NCBI RefSeq assembly: GCF_023074055.1 | Contig: NZ_JADPKR010000082.1 | Coordinates: 434,001-498,000 of the forward strand | DNA length: 64,000 nt | Direction: 5' to 3' | From: Bradyrhizobium sp. 141 | Lineage (GTDB): Bacteria > Pseudomonadota > Alphaproteobacteria > Rhizobiales > Xanthobacteraceae | Translations under genes and position numbers: made by a program | Shown here: positions 33,964 through 42,721 of the stretch, in pieces | Layout of the letters: each line of letters starts with the position of its first letter | How positions within the stretch are numbered: the stretch's first letter is position 1 | Notes under the pieces: generated by a model | Seen by the model: only the letters and a program-made list of their open reading frames with translations | Database searches by the model: none | What the model was told of the DNA's origin: nothing

Positions 33964-33993
33964 AAGGGCGGAGCGCTCGCGCGATCCGCCCTT
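33964..33993 (-). terminator. intrinsic terminator of the gene at 34018
   Basis: Nine-base stem AAGGGCGGA / TCCGCCCTT. On the minus strand it is followed by TCGTTTTTG. It is well placed to terminate the second paralogue. Confidence 0.75.
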
Positions 33994-34017
33994 GAAAACC
34001 GTTTTGTCGCGTCAAGC

Positions 34018-34278
34018 CTAGAGCGTGCAGCGGCGCTCGGTGCGCAACTTGATCTGGACGTCGGAGGCGGCCTGGAACGTCGGCAGCGGCTTGCTGACGA
34101 CCTTGTAGGTCGACACCCCAAACTGGAACGGCTTGTACTTCAGGTCCTCGTTCCAGACCTGGCAGATGCCGGTGTTGTCCCAGCGGATCACGTAATAGCC
34201 GACCGCAGCCGAGGCCGGCACGGCAAAGACGGAGGTGGCGATGCCGGCAACGGCACAGAGCGCGAGAACGCGACGCAT
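34018..34278 (-). CDS. small secreted protein, IRW-TGxCQxW family, copy 2
   Basis: 86 residues from the ATG at 34278, behind AAGGAGATA. Signal peptide about 1-24. The mature part begins VGYYVIRWDNTGICQVWNED and ends TERRCTL. It shares with copy 1 the Y-x-IRW-x-x-TG-x-CQ-x-W core, a central TFQAA/TFIDA block and a Cys near the C-terminus. Each copy has its own terminator, so they are separate transcripts. Confidence 0.75.
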   Translation of the reverse strand: MRRVLALCAVAGIATSVFAVPASAAVGYYVIRWDNTGICQVWNEDLKYKPFQFGVSTYKVVSKPLPTFQAASDVQIKLRTERRCTL

Positions 34279-34425
34279 GAAGTATCTCCTTGTGGGGACG
34301 TGGGATCCGAAAATTCGTGCGGTAAAAACAGGTTCTTTGCAAGCCGGGGGGCGGCCGTTCACGGACATGTCAGTCGCGCCTGCGCATTTGGTTTGGCCGC
34401 GTGCCCGACAGGTCACAGGCGTGGC

Positions 34426-34809
34426 TCACTTCGAAAGCGCGGCCACCGCCTCGAATTCGATCAGCATCTTCGGATCGGGCAGGGCCTGCACCACGCAAGT
34501 GGTGCGCGCCGGGTAAGGCGGCGGGCCGAAGGCGCCGGCATAGAGCGCATTCATGGCGGCGACATCGGAGGGGCGGGTCAGGAGCACGTTGACCTTGACG
34601 AGGTCGCGGACACCTGCGCCGGCCTCGTCGAGCACGCGCTTGATGTTGACCACGACGTTGGCGAACTGCGCCTCGAAACCATCGGGCAGCGCACCATTGG
34701 CATCGAAGCCGGGAATGCCCGAGACGAACAGGAGATCGCCGACGCGCGTCGCAAAGGACAGCGGCGGCGCCTTGACGTGCGGCGGGGGCGCAAAATGCTG
34801 GATCGGCAT
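34426..34809 (-). CDS. RidA family protein (reactive imine deaminase-like)
   Basis: 127 residues from the ATG at 34809, seven bases behind GAGGTGA; the frame is open upstream but without similarity. RidA features: SFATRVGDLLFVSGIPG, Arg in YPARTTCVV, and Glu in MLIEFEAVA at the end, the residues that bind the substrate carboxylate in the RidA subfamily. Such proteins deaminate 2-aminoacrylate and related imines, forming trimers in the cytoplasm. Members with less conserved sites have other roles. Confidence 0.88.
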   Translation of the reverse strand: MPIQHFAPPPHVKAPPLSFATRVGDLLFVSGIPGFDANGALPDGFEAQFANVVVNIKRVLDEAGAGVRDLVKVNVLLTRPSDVAAMNALYAGAFGPPPYPARTTCVVQALPDPKMLIEFEAVAALSK

Positions 34810-35326
34810 GGGATCACCTCGACAGGACCCTGAGTAGCTCGCATGAGCGTAGCGACATGCGGGACAGTTGCAACCGCATTCGCGATGTCCCGATGCGGGC
34901 CCGCTCCAAGAAAGTTGCGAAAACAACCCCATGCACAGTAGCGATCATGCGGAGATCGTTGGGGTTTCTCAAATTCGGGAAGAGCGAAATCTTCGCTTGC
35001 TTCGTCGGGCAACACAGGGGCAGAATGGCATGATGGCGGTTGGCCTCAGCTGTGGCCCCAAACCCCGCCGTCATGCCCGGGCTTGTCCCGGGCATCCACG
35101 TTCTTTGTGCCGAGAGGAAGACGTGGATGGCCGGGTCAAGCCCGGCCATGACGCTGTGGAGGCACCATGGCTCCGATGACGACTTGTGAGATGCGGCGTT
35201 GCTGCGCATAAGGAAGCAGCCCCTGCCAAGCCTCACGCGCCCTGATCATGTTGCCGCCGCGATCCATCGGGTAGATTCGCCGCGTCTGATTCGATTCCCC
35301 CTGAAAAATAGCCCCCGGAGACACAA
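34810..35326. other. intergenic region with one palindromic repeat
   Basis: 517 bases. No convincing gene. It holds a CATGCCCGGGCTTG-class repeat (35069-35153) and, just before 35327, a CGGAGA ribosome site for the next gene. Confidence 0.45.
35069..35153. repeat. palindromic repeat, 'CATGCCCGGGCTTG' class
   Basis: CGTCATGCCCGGGCTTGTCC and GGTCAAGCCCGGCCATGACG ends with CATCCACG/CGTGGATG arms. Confidence 0.9.
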
Positions 35327-35761
35327 ATGAAGATCGCATCCACCTTCCGCGCCGCGCTGGTCGGCATTGCTGCCCTGGCCGGGCTCTCGACCTCGGCGAT
35401 GGCCGACGGCGGTTTCGTGACGCTGACGATCTACAAGGCGGGCTGGATCATCGGCGGCTCCGGTGGCTCGGGCGTGCTCAACTTCCGCGGCCGCGCCTAT
35501 GGGCTCTCCACCGGCGGGCTCGACTACGGCCTCGTGTTCGGCGGCTCGAAAACCGTGCTGCGCGGCCGCGTCTCCAACATCAACCGTCCCTCCGACGTCG
35601 CCGGCGTCTACGGCGCCGCCGGTGCCGGCCTTGCGGTCGGCCGCGGCGCCCGCGCCATCGTGCTGACCAACCAGAAGGGCGCGGTGCTGGAATTGACGGG
35701 CACGCAGGTCGGGTTGATGGCGAATGCTGATCTCAGCGGCCTTGCGATCACGATGCGGTAG
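35327..35761 (+). CDS. secreted Gly-rich beta-sheet protein, possibly EipA/DUF1134-like
   Basis: 144 residues, start behind CGGAGA. Signal peptide about 1-26 (ALVGIAALAGLSTSAMADG). The mature part has alternating beta strands: LTIYKAGWIIGGSGGSGVLN, YGLVFGGSKTVLRGRVSNIN, and VYGAAGAGLAVGRGARAIVL. The strand order and the KAGWIIGGSGGSG segment recall the small envelope-integrity EipA/DUF1134 family, but I cannot confirm this by alignment. There are no Cys. Periplasmic location predicted. It has no operon neighbour. Confidence 0.65.
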   Translation: MKIASTFRAALVGIAALAGLSTSAMADGGFVTLTIYKAGWIIGGSGGSGVLNFRGRAYGLSTGGLDYGLVFGGSKTVLRGRVSNINRPSDVAGVYGAAGAGLAVGRGARAIVLTNQKGAVLELTGTQVGLMANADLSGLAITMR

Positions 35762-35772
35762 GGCGAGGTGCC

Positions 35773-35882
35773 GTAGGGTGGGTTAGCTCTGCGGATGCGC
35801 GAAGCGCAATCCGCTGGGCGTAACCCACCTCTTTCCGCGGTAACAGAACTGGTGGGTTACGCTGCGCTAACCCACCCTACGA
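35773..35882. repeat. palindromic repeat, 'GTAGGGTGGGTTAGC ... GCTAACCCACCCTAC' class
   Basis: Terminal arms GTAGGGTGGGTTAGC and GCTAACCCACCCTACG, inner GGCGTAACCCACC and GGTGGGTTACGC. A shorter copy is at 36613-36679. It separates the secreted-protein gene from the convergent GST gene. Confidence 0.9.
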
Positions 35883-35883
35883 A

Positions 35884-36534
35884 CTACGAACGCGATGCGG
35901 CGGTGAACACCGCAAGCTGCGCGTCAAACGCGCGCCGGAACGCCGGCCGCGCCTCGCCGCGCGCGACATAGGCGGCGATAGCGGGATACTCGTCCAGCAA
36001 ACCCGATGTGTTCAGCCGCCGCAGCACCGTCACCATCATGAGATCGCCGGCGCTGAACGCGCCGTCGAGCCAGTCGGCATGGTCAAGGCGGCGGGACAAC
36101 TCGCCGAGCCTGACGCGGACGCGGTCCTGCAGCATGGGCAAGCGCTCCGCGTACCAGCTCTTGTCGCGCTCGAACAGCATGGCCATGGTGAGCTCGACGA
36201 TCGGCGGCTCCACCGTGCTCAGCGCGGCGAACATCCACGCGATCGCGCGGCCCCTCGCATTGGCGTCGTCAGGCAGCAGCCCGGCATGGCGCTCGGCGAT
36301 GTGCAGCACGATCGCGCCGGATTCGAACAGGACGAGATCGCCGTCCTCATAGGTCGGGATCTGTCCGAACGGATGCAGCGCAAGATGCGCGGGCGCCTTC
36401 ATCGCCGCGAACGAGACAAGGCGGACGTCGTAGGGCTGGCCGACTTCTTCCAGCGCCCAGCGTACCCGCATGTCGCGGGCCTGGCCCCTGCCGCGGTCGG
36501 GGGAGTTTTCGAAGGCGGTGATGGTGGGAGGCAT
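35884..36534 (-). CDS. glutathione S-transferase family protein
   Basis: 216 residues. The N-terminal thioredoxin-like domain has ENSPDRGRGQARDMRVRWAL, the cis-Pro segment HPFGQIPTYEDGD and the glutathione-binding FESGAIVLHIAE. The C-terminal helical domain includes WLDGAFSAGDLMMVTVLRR, the N-capping box. The usual catalytic Ser/Tyr is not obvious in the first helix; the Ser of ENSPD is the likely candidate. Cytoplasmic; substrate unknown. A different GST is at 5678-6334; they are not close copies. Confidence 0.85.
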   Translation of the reverse strand: MPPTITAFENSPDRGRGQARDMRVRWALEEVGQPYDVRLVSFAAMKAPAHLALHPFGQIPTYEDGDLVLFESGAIVLHIAERHAGLLPDDANARGRAIAWMFAALSTVEPPIVELTMAMLFERDKSWYAERLPMLQDRVRVRLGELSRRLDHADWLDGAFSAGDLMMVTVLRRLNTSGLLDEYPAIAAYVARGEARPAFRRAFDAQLAVFTAASRS

Positions 36535-36843
36535 CTGGGGTTCCGCGTTGATGGTGCTTGGTCTGCAGAGGACGAACGATGGGAGCGGATTCCGACATCC
36601 GGCCTCGTCCTTGTAGGGTGGGTTAGCCGTTCACATGCGCGGTCCATCAACACGTTACGGCGCAAGGCGTAACCCACCAACTTGCCGTCAGCGGAGCCAG
36701 CGCCATCGGTGGATGACACGTCCGCCTTCGCGGCGGACAAGTCGCCTGATCCACCTTGCACCTGCTACTATGCAGACATACCGGGCCTTGCTTTATCTCA
36801 CCCTGCACGAAACGCGCAAAGAGGCTCGTCAAGGAATGGTTCG
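36535..36843. other. divergent intergenic region with a short repeat
   Basis: 309 bases between the GST and HD-type genes. It contains the shorter GTAGGGTGGGTTAGC-class repeat at 36613-36679. Otherwise no gene or operator was recognised. Confidence 0.4.
36613..36679. repeat. palindromic repeat, 'GTAGGGTGGGTTAGC' class, short copy
   Basis: Begins GTAGGGTGGGTTAGCCG and ends GGCGTAACCCACC, lacking the second half of the 35773 copy. Confidence 0.75.
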
Positions 36844-37407
36844 ATGAATGAGGCCTTGCCGATGAATCGGGAACAGCTGGTCGCGGCCTATGCGGCGGCC
36901 GGCCGCCACTATCACAATCTCTCGCATATCGAGGATTGCCTGGCCTCGCTCGCGCGCGTCGAGGGTCTCTCAGTCGCCGAACGCGAAACGCTGTCGGAGG
37001 CGATCTGGTGGCACGACGTCGTCTACGACCCGACCCGGTTGGACAACGAGGAGCGCAGCGCGGAGCTCGCCGAACAGCACGTCCGCACCGAGCTTCGTCG
37101 GGAGGTCGGCCGTCTGATCCGCCTGACCAGGACGCACGACGTTGCCGCCGGCGATCGCCTCGGGGCAATCCTGATCTCGATCGACCTCAGCATTCTCGGC
37201 ACTGATTCCGCGCGATATGACGCCTACGCCGCCGCGATCCGCCGCGAATTCATCCATGTCGGCGAGGAAGACTATCGCGTCGGCCGCGCCCGCGTGCTCC
37301 GCCACTTCGCGGCCCGCGAGGTGATCTTTCCCGATCCCGACTTCGCCGCGACATTCGATCGGCAAGCCCGCGCCAACCTCGCGCGCGAGCTGGCGTCGCT
37401 GAGCTGA
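36844..37407 (+). CDS. HD-type predicted metal-dependent hydrolase
   Basis: 187 residues from the ATG at 36844, with AAGGA upstream; a second Met at 36862 is possible. The metal-binding residues of a small HD-domain family are visible: HYHNLSHIEDCL (two His), AIWWHDVVYDP (His-Asp), and LISIDLSILG (Asp). This family is annotated as predicted metal-dependent HD phosphohydrolase and often wrongly as an NMDA receptor-like protein. The substrate is unknown. Soluble. Confidence 0.8.
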   Translation: MNEALPMNREQLVAAYAAAGRHYHNLSHIEDCLASLARVEGLSVAERETLSEAIWWHDVVYDPTRLDNEERSAELAEQHVRTELRREVGRLIRLTRTHDVAAGDRLGAILISIDLSILGTDSARYDAYAAAIRREFIHVGEEDYRVGRARVLRHFAAREVIFPDPDFAATFDRQARANLARELASLS

Positions 37408-37433
37408 GGCAATGGTGGTGCATAGGGTGGTGG

Positions 37434-37540
37434 TGCGTAGGGTGGGCAAAGGCGCGCTCTTCGCGCGCTGTGCCCACCATCCTGAGGGATCGCGGGAAGA
37501 CGGTGGGCACGGTGCAAGGGTGCCTTTGCCCACCCTACGC
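37434..37540. repeat. palindromic repeat, 'GTAGGGTGGGCAAAGGCGC' class
   Basis: GCGTAGGGTGGGCAAAGGCG and TGCCTTTGCCCACCCTACGC ends, GTGCCCACC and GGTGGGCACGG inner arms. Second copy of the 33363 element. It ends at the stop codon of the DNA glycosylase gene, so its last arm touches that gene's 3' end. Confidence 0.9.
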
Positions 37541-38056
37541 CGCGATCCACTTCGCAAGCTCGCGCCACGGCTCGATTGTCCAATTCCCCGACGCCGCGCC
37601 GGACGGCGAGGGCAGCACGAAGATCTCGGGCAGGCTCCCATCGCGCTCCTGCCGCCCCAGCGCAATCCCGCTCGACGGCCTGCCGTAAAACAAGCTCGCC
37701 GCCTTCTTGCTCGTGAACGCAATCGTCCGCGGCCGATATGTCTCGATCTTGGCACTGAACCCCGGCACGTCGATCGTCTCCGCCGCGATCTGGTGATCCA
37801 TCCCGGCGCCCGTCTTGGAGAGATCGGTGAAGCCGATCCCGAGCGCGATCAGCGATGCGAACTCGCTTGGCTGATATCGCCGCGGCGTAATCCCGGCTTC
37901 ATGGATCGCGCGCCAGAGGCGGTTGCCGGGATGGGCGTAATAGTGCCCGAGCTCGGCCGAACGCGTCGAGGCGGCGGTGCCGACGAAGACGAGGCGGAGG
38001 TTGGGGCGGAGCTGGTCGGGGAGGCGGTGGAAAGTGGCGTTCAACGTATCAATCAT
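37535..38056 (-). CDS. mug: MUG/TDG-type mismatch-specific DNA glycosylase
   Basis: 173 residues from the ATG at 38056 (an in-frame Met further upstream, at 38107, lacks family similarity). The UDG-superfamily fold is indicated by VFVGTAASTRSAELGHYYA, then HPGNRLW, the latter exact for the MUG family (GHHFAHPGNRFW-like). Motif 1 is GTAAS (residues 26-30) instead of GINPG, so the catalytic Asn of E. coli Mug is missing. GIGFTDLSK carries Asp78, a residue type used by Deinococcus Mug. The second motif is PSPSGAA (149-155). It should remove uracil or ethenocytosine from mismatches. Stop overlaps a palindromic repeat. Confidence 0.85.
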   Translation of the reverse strand: MIDTLNATFHRLPDQLRPNLRLVFVGTAASTRSAELGHYYAHPGNRLWRAIHEAGITPRRYQPSEFASLIALGIGFTDLSKTGAGMDHQIAAETIDVPGFSAKIETYRPRTIAFTSKKAASLFYGRPSSGIALGRQERDGSLPEIFVLPSPSGAASGNWTIEPWRELAKWIAA

Positions 38057-38169
38057 CCGCTGCTGTGGCCCGCATGAGCGGAGCGATATGTGGGACGACA
38101 AAGACACCGGATGCCGCTACGCTTATCCGGCTTTGCTTTCTCTCGCGGTGAATCTGGAAGAAAATTGAT

Positions 38170-38622
38170 ATGGCAATTGGTTTTACCCAACGCTTTGATT
38201 TTTGCCCCATCATAGGATGGGAACTCTATCAAGTGACAATCGATAAATATCACATCATGTTCTGGTTCGAGGACGAGAATGCGCTGTTGAATGTGGCGGA
38301 CCGTTTTTCATTCCGATCCTCCGACGGCGCAGTCAATTTCCTTTACGAGATCTACGGCAATCATAAATCCTTGAATGTTGATCGCATTCTACGAGTTAAA
38401 ATCGCCGAGACAAAGATTGTCAGTAAGGACCAGCTCGATCTTGTGTTTGAAAATGGAGACGTGCTGTCTATCTACGACAATCCGGAATTCAGATCCTGGT
38501 GGTTTCTCGGGGGGCGCCAAAACGATCCGACTATCCAAAGGGCGAGTTGGTCATTTGCAATCTGCGATCACGATCCCGAGGACCTCACAGAACAAGAGTA
38601 CCAAGATCGGCGCAACTTATGA
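38170..38622 (+). CDS. AT-richer orphan protein, unknown
   Basis: 150 residues, start ATG at 38170 behind GGAAG. GC is about 47 % over 38221-38580, counted by hand, against roughly 60 % or more in flanking genes, and codon use is A/T-ended. The protein is aromatic and acidic, with alternating beta-like strands (WELYQVTIDKYHIMFWFED, LDLVFENGDVLSIYDN). The pattern recalls small immunity-type or DUF6188-like proteins, but I cannot confirm that. There are no signal or membrane segments. The low GC suggests recent transfer. It stands alone between a glycosylase and the thiamine operon. Confidence 0.6.
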   Translation: MAIGFTQRFDFCPIIGWELYQVTIDKYHIMFWFEDENALLNVADRFSFRSSDGAVNFLYEIYGNHKSLNVDRILRVKIAETKIVSKDQLDLVFENGDVLSIYDNPEFRSWWFLGGRQNDPTIQRASWSFAICDHDPEDLTEQEYQDRRNL

Positions 38623-38700
38623 GTCCGACATCTATCTAGCGACGATCACCGGGCGCAAGCTTTCCAGCGCCTTGTTGAATTGACACTGTTCCAAAAAAAA

Positions 38701-38720
38701 GGCCGGGCACCTGCCCGGCC
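38701..38720 (-). terminator. intrinsic terminator of the thi operon
   Basis: Stem GGCCGGGCA / TGCCCGGCC with a two-base loop region. On the minus strand the stem is followed directly by eight T (38693-38700), a textbook terminator 57 bases after the thiC stop. It may also stop the plus-strand orphan gene. Confidence 0.9.
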
Positions 38721-38776
38721 TTCCATTTTCAGAGGAATGCCCGAGTCAAGCCCGAGCATGACGAGCGGAGCAGCAC

Positions 38777-40675
<1,899 letters not shown>

Positions 40676-40716
40676 GGGATCCTCCGGTTTAATTCGTGTA
40701 CGCGATATTCGTTCTC

Positions 40717-40815
40717 GTCATCCTGAGGTGCGCGCAATTGCGCGCCTCGAAGGATGAAAGAGCCGGGCTGTCGCCCTTCGAGGGCCGCTTGCGCGGCCAC
40801 CTCAGGGTGACGGAG
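40717..40815. repeat. palindromic repeat, 'TCGTCATCCTGAGG ... CCTCAGGGTGACGG' class
   Basis: TCGTCATCCTGAGGTGCG, GCGCCTCGAAGGATGA, CGCCCTTCGAGGG, CCACCTCAGGGTGACGG. Inserted in the thi operon between thiE and thiC. It abuts another repeat at 40846. Confidence 0.85.
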
Positions 40816-40845
40816 TGAAGGGAGACTGACGCCGCTAAGGTCTTG

Positions 40846-40938
40846 CTCCGTCATTGCGAGGAGCTCTTGCGACGAAGCAATCCAGACTGCCTCGGCGGAA
40901 AGATCCTGGATTGCTTTGCTGCGCTCGCAATGACGGTG
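40846..40938. repeat. palindromic repeat, 'CCGTCATTGC ... GCAATGACGG' class
   Basis: Terminal arms CTCCGTCATTGCGAGG and CGCTCGCAATGACGGTG, inner GAAGCAATCCAG and CTGGATTGCTT. It lies just behind the thiE stop, inside the operon. Confidence 0.9.
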
Positions 40939-40955
40939 AGGAGAGAGTGTGGGCA

Positions 40956-41564
40956 TCACGCCGCCTCCTCGGACAGGCCGAGCCATTGCCGCACGCGGGC
41001 ATCCGGATCGGCATTTTGCGTGACGTCGCTGACGACGGCAATCGAATCCGCGCCGGCGGCAAAGATCTCAGCGGCGTGCTCGAACTTGATGCCGCCGATG
41101 GCGACCAGCGGGACGGGGCCGATGCGCTTCTTCCACTCCGTGATCTTGGGAATGCCCTGCGGCTCGAAGCGCATCGACTTCAGCGTGGTGAAGAAGACCG
41201 GGCCGAGTGCGACGTAGTCGGGCTTGGCTTCGAGCGCGGTCGCAAGCTCGGCATCGTCATGGGTGGAAATGCCGAGCGACAGCCCGGCCTCGCGGATCGC
41301 CTTGAGGTCGGCGTCGGCGAGATCCTCCTGGCCGAGATGCAGATATTTCGCGCCGGCGACGACGGCCGCGCGCCAATAGTCGTTCACGACCAGCTTGGCT
41401 TGCGTGCCGTTCGTGATCGCCAGCGCGTCGGTGACGATCTGCAGCGCGTCGGCGTCGTTGAGGTCCTTGGCGCGCAGCTGGATAGTACCGACGCCGAGTT
41501 TTGTCAGGCGTTCGACCCATTTCAGGCTGTCGACGACGGGATAGAAGCGATCAGGATACGGCAT
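40956..41564 (-). CDS. thiE: thiamine phosphate synthase ThiE
   Basis: 202 residues from the ATG at 41564 (MPYPDRFYPVVDS), overlapping the end of thiG by 14 bases, which suggests translational coupling. It is a TIM-barrel enzyme that joins hydroxymethylpyrimidine diphosphate and thiazole phosphate. Substrate-binding motifs are visible: TIQLRAKD, VNDYW, LHLGQEDL, YVALGPVFFTTLK, and AIGGI. Slight length variation only. The preceding gene is thiG. Confidence 0.93.
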   Translation of the reverse strand: MPYPDRFYPVVDSLKWVERLTKLGVGTIQLRAKDLNDADALQIVTDALAITNGTQAKLVVNDYWRAAVVAGAKYLHLGQEDLADADLKAIREAGLSLGISTHDDAELATALEAKPDYVALGPVFFTTLKSMRFEPQGIPKITEWKKRIGPVPLVAIGGIKFEHAAEIFAAGADSIAVVSDVTQNADPDARVRQWLGLSEEAA

Positions 41565-42333
41565 GCCAGAACGGGGTCCCAACGACAGGGGTGGAGGGCG
41601 AGGCGAAGTCGCGGGCGTTCATCAGCCCGGCTTCGTAAGCGGTGCGGCCGGCATCACAGCCGAGGCGGAAGGCTTTGGCCATGGCGACGGGATCGGCGGC
41701 TTTGGCGATGGCGGTGTTGAGCAGGACGGCGTCATAGCCCAGCTCGAGCGCGTGGGCGGCATGCGAGGGCGCACCGATGCCGGCGTCGACCACCAGCGTG
41801 ATGTCCGGCAGCCGATCGCGCAAGAGCTTCAGCGCATCGCGATTGGTGATGCCCTTCGCGCTGCCGATGGGAGCTGCCCACGGCATCACCACCTTGCAGC
41901 CGGCGTCGACCAGACGGTTCGCGACCGAGAGATCCTCGGTGCAATAGGGGAACACCTCAAAACCGTCCTTGATCAGGATGGTCGCGGCCTCGACCAGGCC
42001 GACGACGTCGGGCTGCAGCGTGTCGTTGTCGGCGATCACTTCGAGCTTGATCCAGGACGTGCCGAACAATTCGCGCGCGAGCTTGGCCGTCGTCACGGCT
42101 TCGCGCACGCTGCGGCAGCCGGCGGTGTTCGGCAGCACGGTGACGTCGAGCTCGCGGATCAGATTCCAGAACGTGTCGCCGGTTTTGCCGCCGGCGGATT
42201 CGCGCCGCAGCGACACCGTGACGATGTTCGAGCCGGAGGCGCGGATCGCGGACTGCATAATCGCAGGCGAAGGATAGAGCGCGCTGCCGATCAGGAGGCG
42301 GGAGGCGAAGGTTTTGCCGTAGAAGGTCACCAT
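41551..42333 (-). CDS. thiG: thiazole synthase ThiG
   Basis: 260 residues. TIM-barrel enzyme that makes the thiazole ring from deoxyxylulose phosphate, dehydroglycine and ThiS thiocarboxylate. Seen: the N-terminal FYGKTFASRLLIGSALYPS, VSLRRESAGG, LPNTAGCRS, the catalytic Lys in WIKLEVI, and VDAGIGAPSHAA. The next gene upstream, thiS, supplies sulfur; 190 bases with a palindromic repeat separate them. Dehydroglycine should come from ThiO. Confidence 0.95.
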   Translation of the reverse strand: MVTFYGKTFASRLLIGSALYPSPAIMQSAIRASGSNIVTVSLRRESAGGKTGDTFWNLIRELDVTVLPNTAGCRSVREAVTTAKLARELFGTSWIKLEVIADNDTLQPDVVGLVEAATILIKDGFEVFPYCTEDLSVANRLVDAGCKVVMPWAAPIGSAKGITNRDALKLLRDRLPDITLVVDAGIGAPSHAAHALELGYDAVLLNTAIAKAADPVAMAKAFRLGCDAGRTAYEAGLMNARDFASPSTPVVGTPFWHAVS

Positions 42334-42363
42334 GTCCTAATTTCCTTATAGGCAACTTGCTCG

Positions 42364-42498
42364 GACCGTCATCTCCGCGCGAGCGCGAAGCGCTCGTCGC
42401 TGAAGGTGCGCGCTCTTGCGCGCCTCGAAGGATGACAGCCGCGTGCGTGGCCATCCTTCGAGGCGAGCCGAAGACGGCTCGCACCTCAGGATGACGGC
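42364..42498. repeat. palindromic repeat, 'GACCGTCAT ... CCTCAGGATGACGG' class
   Basis: Contains GAAGGTGCGCGCTCTTG, GCCTCGAAGGATGACAG, CATCCTTCGAGGCGAG and GCACCTCAGGATGACGG. It is inserted between thiS and thiG within the operon. Confidence 0.85.
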
Positions 42499-42523
42499 GG
42501 AGTTCGTGGCGGCAAATCTCACC

Positions 42524-42721
42524 TCACCCTCCCTGCCGCGGCGTGATGATCTCGATTTCGTCGCCGGCCTTCAGCGGCGTCTCGGCCCAGCGGCTTTTCG
42601 GCACGACGTCGTAGTTGAGCGCGATCGCGAAATGGGTGCCCTCGTAGTCGAGCTCCGAAAGCAGCGCGTCGACGCTTCCCGAGTTCACCTCGCGCTGCTC
42701 GCCGTTGATGATCACAAGCAT
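42524..42721 (-). CDS. thiS: sulfur carrier protein ThiS
   Basis: 65 residues with the ubiquitin-like fold and the C-terminal Gly-Gly (TPRQGG) that is adenylated and thiocarboxylated for thiazole synthesis. It has the VIINGEQREV start and IALNYDVVPKSRW core of the family. Its start lies within the end of thiO (10-base overlap), so the two are translationally coupled. Confidence 0.93.
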   Translation of the reverse strand: MLVIINGEQREVNSGSVDALLSELDYEGTHFAIALNYDVVPKSRWAETPLKAGDEIEIITPRQGG

